A stretch of DNA of 39,857 nt from a virus: IMG/VR virus record IMGVR_UViG_3300029918_000010, positions 1 through 39,857 of that record, one strand, 5' to 3'. The notes below the pieces were generated by a model that ran no database searches, was not told where the DNA came from, and saw nothing but the letters and a program-made list of their open reading frames with translations. Below, piece by piece: positions 28,798-37,375 of the stretch. Each line of letters opens with the position of its first letter. The first letter of the stretch is position 1. The translations under genes were made by a program, and so were the position numbers.

Positions 28798-29019
28798 ATG
28801 ATAACTAGAGATGTATGGTTAGTATTGAACGAACAACAGAAATTAGATAAGTTGATAGAAGCTCTAACTCAACTAAGAGATATTGATTTGCCTAAAAGTA
28901 AATTAAAGGGTAGAATAGACCAAGGTAGATTAGCTAATGTTAAAAAATCCTTGGAAGAATTTATTATTGATGAAGCTGTGGCCTGGGAAAGTGAGAAACT
29001 ATTACAAAAGTATCATTAA
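28798..29019 (+). CDS. Small charged helical protein
   Basis: Not recognised. Seen: 73 residues, almost wholly helical and charged (LNEQQKLDKLIEALTQL, KGRIDQGRLANVKKSLEEF, AVAWESEKLLQKYH). No membrane segment. It begins 16 bases after the C-intein/beta' gene and lies between beta' pieces, so it may be a small polymerase-associated factor, but position is the only argument. A 63-base AT-rich gap with TAA in all relevant frames separates it from 29083. Confidence 0.58.
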   Translation: MITRDVWLVLNEQQKLDKLIEALTQLRDIDLPKSKLKGRIDQGRLANVKKSLEEFIIDEAVAWESEKLLQKYH

Positions 29020-29082
29020 TATAACTACCATCAATCTCCATAATAGATAGAACTTTGAAATAGAGATAATACCAATTTTAAT

Positions 29083-29736
29083 ATGACTTACAGACAAATC
29101 TTAGAAGAAATAGGTAGTATGATGCATAAACAAGCATTTATACCATCACCTAATAGTACTGCTGCTCAACAACAAGGAGGTTTACCTGGGCAACAACCTC
29201 AACCTCCACAATCTTCACAATCTCCACAACCAAGTCAAGGTGGATCAGGTCAACAACCAGACCCACAACAGATGGCTCAATTAGCTCAACAAATGGGTCA
29301 AGGCCAAGGAATGCAACAAGAAGGCCAGGGTCAACCTCAGCAAGATCTGAGTCAGGGAGGTCAGCCACAACCAGGACAAAGTGATGATTTAGCCCCAAAA
29401 CAACAGTCTAGAGGGTTAAAAGATACTACAGTTACATTAAGTGTAGCTGATCTATTAGATTTACATAGTGGCGGGAAGGCAACACAGAGTCATTTGAAGA
29501 CTGAACAATTAAAAGAAAAGCATCAATATGAACGTGCTAAGATGCATAGGGAAGAGCAACAGAAGCAGAGAGAAGAACAGCAGAAGCAACAACAAGAACA
29601 AATGATGCAACAACAGCAACAACAAGGTATGATGGGTGGAGGTATTTATGGTAGTGGGCCGATGGATGGTAGTAATCCTGCACAACCAACCCAACCAGCA
29701 CAATCAGCCCAACCCCAACAAGGTCTAGGTATATGA
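29083..29736 (+). CDS. Gln/Pro-rich low-complexity protein, putative virion component
   Basis: Not recognised. Seen: 217 residues. An amphipathic N-terminal helix (MTYRQILEEIGSMMHKQAF) resembles the other N-terminal peptides loosely. Residues 25-105 are Gln/Pro/Gly/Ser (GQQPQPPQSSQSPQPSQGG). A short ordered block LKDTTVTLSVADLLDLHSGG follows. After a charged helix (LKEKHQYERAKMHREEQQKQ) comes a Gln run, and then a Gly/Gln/Pro tail. The long coiled Gln-rich helix may bind other proteins. It overlaps the next gene by ATGA. Confidence 0.6.
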   Translation: MTYRQILEEIGSMMHKQAFIPSPNSTAAQQQGGLPGQQPQPPQSSQSPQPSQGGSGQQPDPQQMAQLAQQMGQGQGMQQEGQGQPQQDLSQGGQPQPGQSDDLAPKQQSRGLKDTTVTLSVADLLDLHSGGKATQSHLKTEQLKEKHQYERAKMHREEQQKQREEQQKQQQEQMMQQQQQQGMMGGGIYGSGPMDGSNPAQPTQPAQSAQPQQGLGI

Positions 29737-30434
29737 ATCTAAATAACGCATTTATTAACGGATTTATTAAAGCTTCTGCAAATCCTATTAAGTCATTTGA
29801 AGAATTGGCTAATGTACTTAAACCTGAAGTTACTGGTGCTACTGAGGCTACTGGTGCTTCTATACCAGAGGCAGCTGTTTCTAATTTAGCTATACCTAAA
29901 GCTCCTTCTAGTTCTGACTTTCCATCTAGTAAACTTAATCTAGGTTCTATAAGTAATAAGATTAAATTAGATGGCTTTGGAGGAAATCAACTTAAATTAA
30001 ATAGTAAACCAGAACCAGCTAATATTGATGCCAAATCCGTATTGAGTAAACTATTCAAAAGTAAATCAGTTGGTGACATGGGACTAGGTACTGCTGCCGG
30101 ACTTGGAGTAGGTGGAGGCATAGGTGCTCATTATGCTGGTCAAGGATTAGGTAATGTATTTAATAATGTAAATGCTAATACTACTATTAAACCTAGTATA
30201 CATGGAGCTATAACTGGAGCAGAACAAGCTTTACATAAGAATGATATTTCTCCCCAATCTTTATTTGAAGTATTATCCAATCATATTAGTAACAACAAAG
30301 TTCCTTATGAATTAGGTTTGGGCGCTGCAGGTTTAGGTGGTTTAGGGGCTTATCTATATAGCAAGCATAGAAAATCAGAAGATAGTGAATATGATAATGG
30401 TGAAGATGAACCAGGCGGAAATCCAGAAATCTAA
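29733..30434 (+). CDS. Putative virion membrane protein with FINGFIKAS N-terminal peptide
   Basis: Not recognised. Seen: 233 residues starting MNLNNAFINGFIKAS, canonical shared peptide. Residues 25-105 are a low-complexity Thr/Ala/Ser/Lys linker. Two glycine-zipper segments follow: MGLGTAAGLGVGGGIGAHYA near 116 and LGLGAAGLGGLGAYLYSKHR near 194. The end is acidic. The pairing of targeting-like peptide with Gly-rich membrane helices repeats the left-block proteins, so these two gene blocks make one family of products. Overlaps the upstream gene by ATGA; 2 bases to the next. Confidence 0.62.
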   Translation: MNLNNAFINGFIKASANPIKSFEELANVLKPEVTGATEATGASIPEAAVSNLAIPKAPSSSDFPSSKLNLGSISNKIKLDGFGGNQLKLNSKPEPANIDAKSVLSKLFKSKSVGDMGLGTAAGLGVGGGIGAHYAGQGLGNVFNNVNANTTIKPSIHGAITGAEQALHKNDISPQSLFEVLSNHISNNKVPYELGLGAAGLGGLGAYLYSKHRKSEDSEYDNGEDEPGGNPEI

Positions 30435-30436
30435 CA

Positions 30437-31108
30437 ATGAACTTTAATGTTATCCAATCATTTCTTGAAAAGTCAGCAGAGTCCAAGGATGTAAAAGTAA
30501 AGAAGGCTGCTTCATCCTTACTAGACCAGCTAGTTAATGCTGAAGAAACAGAAGAAATCGAACAACCAGCTTTACATGCCCAGGAACAGAATCAGCCACT
30601 AACAAATCGTACTAAAGATGAGGTTGACCAAAAAATTGATAAATGGATGCCTGATATAGCTAAACCTGAACCGAATAAGTCTGAATTTGGCAAGGTTGCT
30701 TCTGCTTATGTAGCTGATATTACAGTAAATAGCCTACCCAAAGATACTCAAGCAGATGTATTAAAATTTGCTCCTGGAGCTGATAAAGATACCAAACTCG
30801 TACTTTATGGTATGACAACTAGTGAGCTATTACCTAAAGTAGATATACATAACTACGAATCTGCTAAATCTCATATAAAGAAAGAAATGACTAAACTAGG
30901 TAAGAAAGCTTTAGCCGATAAATTTCAAGCCAAGAATAATAATAAGTATATATTGTTACTCAATGATAGTATCCTTGACGGACATCATCACTTAGCTATG
31001 GCGGATATATTAGGTATTTCTTGCAGTCTTAAAGTATTAGATCTTACACCTGCTAGATTTCAAATAGTAAAGAAATCTTCTCTATTTGAACTATATAGCA
31101 ATCACTAA
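30437..31108 (+). CDS. Protein with ParB/sulfiredoxin-like DGHHR-type motif
   Basis: Seen: 223 residues. A helical N-terminus (MNFNVIQSFLEKSAESKD) is followed by an acidic linker, a middle alpha/beta part (VASAYVADITVNSLPKD), and a C-terminal NKYILLLNDSILDGHHHLAM with ADILGI after it. Known: ParB-N/Srx-fold domains carry D-G-H-H-R followed by a helix with Ala and Gly-Ile, acting as CTPase, nuclease or kinase-like enzymes. Here the last residue is His instead of Arg, so activity is uncertain. It lies 2 bases before the beta' C-terminal gene. Confidence 0.5.
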   Translation: MNFNVIQSFLEKSAESKDVKVKKAASSLLDQLVNAEETEEIEQPALHAQEQNQPLTNRTKDEVDQKIDKWMPDIAKPEPNKSEFGKVASAYVADITVNSLPKDTQADVLKFAPGADKDTKLVLYGMTTSELLPKVDIHNYESAKSHIKKEMTKLGKKALADKFQAKNNNKYILLLNDSILDGHHHLAMADILGISCSLKVLDLTPARFQIVKKSSLFELYSNH

Positions 31109-31110
31109 TT

Positions 31111-33450
31111 ATGTCTGAGGTAACAACAGTAGGCAAAATCCTGCTTAAGCATTACTCTCCTGCTAACTCTCATTCATTTATAGAAAGCAAAGATTTGGAT
31201 AAGAAGAATATAGGTGCTTTCTTCTCTAATTTAGCAGAGCATAATGAAGATAGTTATAAGAAAGTAGTATCAGATTTAACTAGACTTGGGTTTGAATCAG
31301 CTACTAGGTTGGGTAGTACTGTCAGACTAGGTGACTTGCTTCCACCCTCCTTTAAAGATGAGAGATTTAAAGAACTCAATAAAGAGATTAAGAGCATAAA
31401 GGATAAAAAGTTACCTAAAAAGAAAGAAGATGATGAACTAACAAATTTGCTCAACAAGTTTTCTGACACTGCAAATAAGGAAATAATAGAAGAAGGCCTT
31501 AAAGATAATAAGACTCTAGCCAAGGTAGTTAAAGCCGGAGCGAGAGGGAGTCCCGAACAATATCGTCAAACTATTTTCTCCCCAGTAGCCGTTAACGATA
31601 ATAAAGGCGGTATTCTAACTGATTTTATTATTGATAGATCTTTTGCTGAAGGATTAACCTTGCCCCAATATTTGGCACATACTTTTGGTGCGAGACAAGC
31701 CAGCGCGGCCACAAAATTATCAGTGGCAGAAGGTGGGTTTTTAGGCAAGCAATTAGCTAGAGCAAACATGACAATGGTGATAGAAGAACATGATTGTGGT
31801 ACTCATAATGGAATACCTGTAAAAACAAATGATAATGATTACATCGGTTCGTTCTTAGCTCATCCTATAGACAAATATCACTATAATAATGAAGTTACCT
31901 CTAGTATGCTGGGTATTCTAAAAAGCAAAGGCATAGAAGAGATTGTAGTTAGAAATCCTATAACTTGTGAAGCTAGTCATGATGGAACTTCTAGTGCTCT
32001 TTGTCAATTATGTGTGGGTATCAGAGGTAAAGGCTTGTCTGAACTTAATTCTTTTATTGGAGTTGTTGCCGGTACTTCAGCAGCAGAACCAGTAGCACAA
32101 GGGGCGTTAAACTGTTTAGCTGAAGGAACACTAGTAAGAATGGCAGATTATTCTATTAAAGCTATTCAAGATATAAAGGTCGGAGATATGGTGCTTGGCT
32201 CTGATAACGCTGGTCAAACCTCTCCAGTCAAAGTTCTAAGGTTATTCAATCAAGGATTACAACCTGTTAATAAATATATATTTATAGATAATAAAGATAA
32301 AGTAATTGAACTATATGCTACAGAGAATCATAAGATACTTTGTGAAACCCTGGAATGTAGTAATGTATTAACAGAAATGCCTCTAAAAGATATTGATGAA
32401 ACTATAGATGTAGTTACTACAAATGATTATTGGGTAGTACTATACAATAAACCAGAGTATCTAGGATTAATACAATGTTGGGATATTGAAGTAGATAGTA
32501 AAGATGCTTTATTTGTATTAGCGAATGGCTTAATAGTACATAATAGTAAGCACAAGGGAGGTAGTGCAACTGGTTCTAATCAATTTGGTGGCTTTAAATA
32601 CATCAATCAATTATTTAATATCCCGGATTCATTTGTCCATGAAGCCCCAATAGCTGACTCTGATGGTAAGATAGAAGAAGTAAGAGTAGCACCACAAGGA
32701 GGTCATTATATAGTTATTAAGCATGATAATGGAAAACTTGAAGAATATTATGTACACCCAGATTTGAAAGTATTGGTTAAATCAGGCCAGCTAGTTGAAG
32801 AAGGTGATGTGTTAAGTGATGGTATACCTAATCCAGCTAAAATAACAAAGCATAAAGGTATTGGAGAAGGTAGAAGGTATTTCTCCAAAGCTATTAAAGA
32901 TACATTTGAAACTAGTCAATTAGGTGGAATAAATAAACGTAATTTTGATATTATAAGTAAAGGTTTAATTACTCATGTTAAAATAACCAATCCTAAAGGC
33001 TTAGGGAATAACTTGCCAGACAGTATAGTAAATTATCATACACTGGAGAAAGCCTATTCTCCTAGAACTAATAGTAAGAAGGTCAGAACTGATATGGCTC
33101 AAGGTTTATACTTGGAAATACCTGAATTACACTATACAATAGGAACTAGAATCACCAGTACTGTAATTAATGAGTTGAAGAAACATAATATCGATTATGT
33201 TACGGTAAATGAGACAAAACCTGAATTTGAACCAGAAATGCAAAGATTATTAGATGTCCCAGCACATGAACATGACTGGATGCATACCTTATATAGTACT
33301 AATCTGGAACGTAGATTAATAAAGGCTGTCAATACTGGAGCTTCTAGTAGTTTGGAGGGACCATCTCCAATACCAGGGCTTGCATATGCCAAAGGATTTG
33401 GGACCCATAAATTTGCAGAAGAACTGGAAGAGCAGTTATCATTTGAGTAA
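31111..33450 (+). CDS. rpoC: RNA polymerase beta' C-terminal fragment with internal mini-intein
   Basis: Seen: 779 residues. TTVGKILLKHYSP at the start matches beta' shortly after the segment ending at 28781. Then LTRLGFESATRLGSTV, KAGARGSPEQYRQTIFSPVA, SFAEGLTLPQYLAHTFGARQ (about 177-196, bridge-helix/trigger-loop neighbourhood), EEHDCGTHNG, RNPITCEASHDGTSSALCQL with paired Cys, and VVAGTSAAEPVAQGALN (318-334). The intein occupies 335-478. SKHKGGSATGSNQFGG then resumes the region equal to the GEPGTQLTMRTFHTGG motif. The C-terminus (GYTRITS-type GTRITSTVINELKK, HEHDWMHTLYSTNLERRLIK) fits the beta' end. Spliced length about 635. Start is 2 bases after the previous stop. Confidence 0.85.
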   Translation: MSEVTTVGKILLKHYSPANSHSFIESKDLDKKNIGAFFSNLAEHNEDSYKKVVSDLTRLGFESATRLGSTVRLGDLLPPSFKDERFKELNKEIKSIKDKKLPKKKEDDELTNLLNKFSDTANKEIIEEGLKDNKTLAKVVKAGARGSPEQYRQTIFSPVAVNDNKGGILTDFIIDRSFAEGLTLPQYLAHTFGARQASAATKLSVAEGGFLGKQLARANMTMVIEEHDCGTHNGIPVKTNDNDYIGSFLAHPIDKYHYNNEVTSSMLGILKSKGIEEIVVRNPITCEASHDGTSSALCQLCVGIRGKGLSELNSFIGVVAGTSAAEPVAQGALNCLAEGTLVRMADYSIKAIQDIKVGDMVLGSDNAGQTSPVKVLRLFNQGLQPVNKYIFIDNKDKVIELYATENHKILCETLECSNVLTEMPLKDIDETIDVVTTNDYWVVLYNKPEYLGLIQCWDIEVDSKDALFVLANGLIVHNSKHKGGSATGSNQFGGFKYINQLFNIPDSFVHEAPIADSDGKIEEVRVAPQGGHYIVIKHDNGKLEEYYVHPDLKVLVKSGQLVEEGDVLSDGIPNPAKITKHKGIGEGRRYFSKAIKDTFETSQLGGINKRNFDIISKGLITHVKITNPKGLGNNLPDSIVNYHTLEKAYSPRTNSKKVRTDMAQGLYLEIPELHYTIGTRITSTVINELKKHNIDYVTVNETKPEFEPEMQRLLDVPAHEHDWMHTLYSTNLERRLIKAVNTGASSSLEGPSPIPGLAYAKGFGTHKFAEELEEQLSFE
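32113..32544 (+). other. 144-residue mini-intein at the beta' trigger-loop region
   Basis: Starts CLAEGTLVRMADYSIKAIQD (Cys1, block A), block B with ATENHKILCE (His), block F CWDIEVDSKDALFVLANG, and ends LIVHN before Ser. All splicing residues are present; there is no endonuclease. Inteins at the equivalent site are known in archaeal RNAP A''. Confidence 0.9.
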
Positions 33451-33451
33451 T

Positions 33452-34735
33452 ATGAATGCCAATACTAAAGCTTTGACTAATTTCATTGATAAGAAAGCTA
33501 ACGTATTATCTCAATTAGGACGTATATTTGATTATAGTAGAGCTGGTTTGAAAGGTGCTGCCGGTCTAGGTTTGGGAGCAGGGTTAGCCTCAGCAACTCT
33601 AGAATCAGGTGGAAGGACTATTAATAATGCTTTACACGGTCATCTAGAAATGGGTGGTGCTCCTTGGACTGGTAGACAAGTAGGCCATCTAACTAGTGCA
33701 ATACTTAATGCTACTGGTGCTGGTCCTGCTCTTGGTTCTGCTTCTGATAGTGTATTAAATAGTGTAGATAAAAATCCTAATGCTCAGAAAGTATTGGATT
33801 CACTATCTAATATAACTAATCCTACTACTAGAAATGAATTTGCTGAAGCATTAATAGACAAGGCTAATGAGAAAATGGGTCCTCTTTATAATGAGGCAGG
33901 CAAGGAATTTGGTAAAGGCATATTCTCTAGTACTATGCAAGATATGGCGAATCATCCAGTTAAAAGCATATTAGGGGCTACCGCTCTTTCTGCTGGCCCG
34001 GTTATGGCTTATGATGCCATTACTAGGAAGCATAGAAAAGAAGAAGCTGAAAGAACAAATGCTTTATTACAGATGCTTACTCATAAACAAGCATCAGTAT
34101 TGGATAGAATAGTAGACAACCCTCTGTTTAAAAAATATATAAACCGACCATCTAATATTGGAGTTGATAAATTACAAGAACTGATAAGTAATGCTAAAGA
34201 TAATGCAGTTCCTCTAAACATATTACAAAAGAATGTAAATCATCCTAATACTCTGTTAAACAATTTTATTACTAGGAATCCAGTCAAGAGTTTAATGATT
34301 CCTTCAGCTATATTAGGTAGTGCAGAGACTATAGCTGAAAGACAAAATGATAATAGTGGTAACTTTGATACTCTTCCAAAAGCATTAACACGATTAGGCA
34401 GTAATGTATTTAAGACTCCAGCTAATCTTATTGAAGGTATTGAAGGTGCTGGTGCTGAGAATATTAACTTTGACAAATCCAACTCAGTTCAAAAGATTAA
34501 GCAGATAGGACAGAATATTAATGATAGTTTTAAACCTGGCTTACCCGTAGCACCTTCTAAGCCTGCTACGGGATGGGAAGCTTTAAAACCATATCTAGTA
34601 GCTGGTGGTATTATTGGAGCCCCTACAGCTGCTATAGGTGCTTATAATCATTATCATAATAAAGACATAGACAACTTGAATAATGAGAATAAAATGATGC
34701 AAAATAAAGTTAGGAGTGAATTAGCTAATGTATAA
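33452..34735 (+). CDS. Putative virion membrane protein, glycine-rich
   Basis: Not recognised. Seen: 427 residues from the ATG at 33452, one base after the rpoC stop; a frame from 33380 overlaps rpoC and is rejected. The N-terminus MNANTKALTNFIDKKANVL is a looser version of the shared peptide. A glycine-zipper stretch lies near 32-50 (GAAGLGLGAGLASATLESGG), another hydrophobic part near 175 (SILGATALSAGPVMAYDA), and another close to the C-terminus (YLVAGGIIGAPTAAIGAY) before a charged end. Long helical soluble parts lie between. Similar in design to 7568-8587. Confidence 0.6.
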   Translation: MNANTKALTNFIDKKANVLSQLGRIFDYSRAGLKGAAGLGLGAGLASATLESGGRTINNALHGHLEMGGAPWTGRQVGHLTSAILNATGAGPALGSASDSVLNSVDKNPNAQKVLDSLSNITNPTTRNEFAEALIDKANEKMGPLYNEAGKEFGKGIFSSTMQDMANHPVKSILGATALSAGPVMAYDAITRKHRKEEAERTNALLQMLTHKQASVLDRIVDNPLFKKYINRPSNIGVDKLQELISNAKDNAVPLNILQKNVNHPNTLLNNFITRNPVKSLMIPSAILGSAETIAERQNDNSGNFDTLPKALTRLGSNVFKTPANLIEGIEGAGAENINFDKSNSVQKIKQIGQNINDSFKPGLPVAPSKPATGWEALKPYLVAGGIIGAPTAAIGAYNHYHNKDIDNLNNENKMMQNKVRSELANV

Positions 34736-34819
34736 TAGACATTGCTTAACTATAACTTTCCTAATATGATAATAATAAGTGAAGATGAGTATATATAAGA
34801 AGCCTTCTTCTTTCAATTT

Positions 34820-37063
34820 ATGAATAGTTCAACTAAATTAGCGAGTTCTGAGGATGATTTTGAGAAAGCGTTCTTTACTCTTGCATATGATAAGTTACAA
34901 GGCAAACTAAGTAACCTAGTACCATTCTTAGTAGGCTTCCAGCTAATTAAAAAGAGTGATAACGATACCAAAGCTGTGGGTGTTTTTGGATTTAAGAGTA
35001 ATAATGGACAAATCATGTTTGTCCCTGCTTTCTTTGTTGATGGAAAAATTAAAGACTTGGACATACTATATAGTAAGAACAATCAACAAATGTACCCACT
35101 TACTGAAGATTTTGCAGAACTATTCTTAAAAGATGATGTAACTGGGATGGGAAGTGTAAGCAATCAACGTAAAGAGGATGTGCAAAAAGATATTGTTGCT
35201 CCTAGTATGCGTAATGTGATCTGGCCTCCTCGTACTGGACGTATTAGTTATGCTGAAGCTAAAGATTTGGAAGAAAAGAATTCAGAAGTATTTGATAAGG
35301 TTGCTGAGAGCTTGTTAGATAAAAAAGATTTTCTCCCTATCCCTTCTTTATTAGATTATATAAAAAACTCGGATAATTCAGTTAAAGAAGCATTTTGGGA
35401 CGTTATGAATAAGAATGCTGAATTTACTGATGCTGTCAGGACATTCTATTCTGATAATGCAATTGCTGAAGCTTTGACTGTTCCAGCTATTGTAAAAGAA
35501 GCTAAACCTAAGAAATTAAAGGTAATAGACTTTGATACCGAAACTAACTTTAAAGATTTGTCTGAACATACTAAGAAAGAACTGGTTACTAAAGGAATTT
35601 CTATTGTAGATAATAGAATGAAGGAAGAGATATCTGAAGTTGGTATCTTTAAGTTTACTGAGCAGTTTAGCAACCCTGTACAAACTGGTTTTTATCCATA
35701 TATAACTGAGTTAGGTACTATTAGATATGGGTTAGTATTAACTAGTGTTGAATCATTAATACCTGGTTATGGTCATGATAAAGCCTTGGTTATAGATTTA
35801 CAAGCAGCTAGACCGGGACAGGCCTATGATTGCAATGTAAAGGATATATTTATTAAGGACCAAATAGTAGTTAAAGATATAAGTGAGGCTATGAAGAATT
35901 TGGAGGAATTAGCTGAAGCCTTGCCTAGCTATGATGACTATGTATTATTGAATGAGAATCTTAAAGCTACTGAACCTTTTAGAATCATTGAGAACTATAA
36001 AGATGGTTCTGGTATTAGAAGGCTTAAAATTGAACCTACCTGGTATAATGAAGCTAAAAAAGCTTATAACTGTGGTGAACCTAGGAAGAAAGACAATGGC
36101 GAAACAATATTGGTACTTACTAAAAAACCAGGGGATAAACTAGAACATCGTAATAAGGCTGTCTATGTTCCTAAAGGATTCAAATTGCTTAAAATACATT
36201 TAAGTTCTTATTATCGTCCTGACATAGATTATTCTGCTTCCAAGACACAACAAGATAAACAGAGAATGGAGGGTCAGAAACAGCAGTCTGAAATCAAGTC
36301 TGGCAAACCTGGTGGTCTATGTTATCTAACTAGTTTCCTTAGAGAGAACAATACTTTCCCGTTAACTTTACACACAAATGGTAGTGACTTCTTCCTTAAT
36401 GTAGCTGGCGCAAAAGTAACTTATGCAAATCCACTTGAAGCTAAAATTGCAATGGTTACTGATATTGGATTGAGAGAAAAGGATGCAGAGGCAGTTTTGG
36501 CTGACCTAATTCCTAATAAGAAAAGAGAAGGAATGGTTAAAATATCTGTGTTAGGTGACCATACTTTAACTCTACAAGATGAAACTCCGGAAAGTAATGA
36601 AGCTGGGCAACCTACTTATTATGGCATTCCTTGGGTAGACCAGCATGATTGTAGTGATGGGTATACCAAAGATCCTACACAGCAAGGTTTGGGGGTTAAG
36701 CCTGATGAAGCACAATTAGACGGTACAATCAATCATGCAGTTCAATTAGCTCAACAAGGACAAAAAGAAATATTCGATACCCAGACTATTGGTGCATTGG
36801 CTAAATATACTAATTCTGGAGATAAAATACAGGAATACGTGCCTAACTTTGTATCGGCTCTAGATAAACTTGGTAAAATGTTGTTTTTAACTTATTGGAA
36901 TACTGATGAATTTGATGAATTGTTCGGCAAAGATCAACTTCCAGAACTAATTGAATTAGTTAAAAATGTATTTAATAATTTAGGAGATCTGGTAATCTTC
37001 CTAAAAAAACAGATGCCAAATATGGATATCAATTCTAATGACCAATCTAAAAATGATATATAA
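34820..37063 (+). CDS. Large conserved phage structural-type protein
   Basis: Seen: 747 residues, soluble. The N-terminal region (FTLAYDKLQGKLSNLVPFLV, VGVFGFKSNNGQIMFVPAFF, GKIKDLDILYSKNNQQMYPL) matches a pattern I recall from large-phage proteins annotated only as virion or hypothetical. The middle has IWPPRTGRISYAEAKDLEEK. Around 480-500 there is a Lys/Gln-rich charged linker, then GGLCYLTSFLRENNTFPLTL. The C-terminus is helical (LPELIELVKNVFNNLGDLVI). It is an 84-base gap after 34735; the gap is AT-rich with TATATAA and no clear -35. Function unknown; a head or tail role is inference. Confidence 0.55.
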   Translation: MNSSTKLASSEDDFEKAFFTLAYDKLQGKLSNLVPFLVGFQLIKKSDNDTKAVGVFGFKSNNGQIMFVPAFFVDGKIKDLDILYSKNNQQMYPLTEDFAELFLKDDVTGMGSVSNQRKEDVQKDIVAPSMRNVIWPPRTGRISYAEAKDLEEKNSEVFDKVAESLLDKKDFLPIPSLLDYIKNSDNSVKEAFWDVMNKNAEFTDAVRTFYSDNAIAEALTVPAIVKEAKPKKLKVIDFDTETNFKDLSEHTKKELVTKGISIVDNRMKEEISEVGIFKFTEQFSNPVQTGFYPYITELGTIRYGLVLTSVESLIPGYGHDKALVIDLQAARPGQAYDCNVKDIFIKDQIVVKDISEAMKNLEELAEALPSYDDYVLLNENLKATEPFRIIENYKDGSGIRRLKIEPTWYNEAKKAYNCGEPRKKDNGETILVLTKKPGDKLEHRNKAVYVPKGFKLLKIHLSSYYRPDIDYSASKTQQDKQRMEGQKQQSEIKSGKPGGLCYLTSFLRENNTFPLTLHTNGSDFFLNVAGAKVTYANPLEAKIAMVTDIGLREKDAEAVLADLIPNKKREGMVKISVLGDHTLTLQDETPESNEAGQPTYYGIPWVDQHDCSDGYTKDPTQQGLGVKPDEAQLDGTINHAVQLAQQGQKEIFDTQTIGALAKYTNSGDKIQEYVPNFVSALDKLGKMLFLTYWNTDEFDELFGKDQLPELIELVKNVFNNLGDLVIFLKKQMPNMDINSNDQSKNDI

Positions 37064-37064
37064 T

Positions 37065-37352
37065 ATGACAATAGAAGATGCATATATTAATGGTTTTATA
37101 AAAGCAGCGTTAGGAGAAGGTGGTCAAATTCCGGCTTTAGGTGCAATGAGTAATATGTCACAACCTAACCCTGCAATGAATCAACCAGGACCTCAAGCTA
37201 CTAGACCAGCTCAACCTTCACAACCACAAAATCAATCAGGAGCACAACAACTCCCTTTCTACCAATTACTCTCCCAGTTCAGACAACAAAATCCAATATC
37301 TCAAGTACCGGGAGTAGTTCCAAATCTAAATAATAAACCATTTAGTATTTAA
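37065..37352 (+). CDS. Short putative virion protein with YINGFIKAA peptide and Gln/Pro tail
   Basis: Seen: 95 residues from the ATG at 37065, one base after the previous stop; a frame from 37038 overlaps that gene. It starts MTIEDAYINGFIKAALGEGG, the canonical shared peptide with Tyr for Phe. The remainder is Gln/Pro/Asn/Ala-rich low complexity (MSQPNPAMNQPGPQATRPAQ) and ends with a weak helix (FYQLLSQFRQQNP). With no globular domain it is almost a bare peptide plus linker, comparable to 6587-6799. Confidence 0.58.
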   Translation: MTIEDAYINGFIKAALGEGGQIPALGAMSNMSQPNPAMNQPGPQATRPAQPSQPQNQSGAQQLPFYQLLSQFRQQNPISQVPGVVPNLNNKPFSI

Positions 37353-37375
37353 TTAGATGGAATCAGATAGTAATC

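Noticed and set aside
29150-29703. Minus-strand hydrophobic frames opposite the Gln/Pro-rich gene
   Set aside because: Mirror images of CAA/CAG codons (Leu/Val/Cys runs) and not genes.
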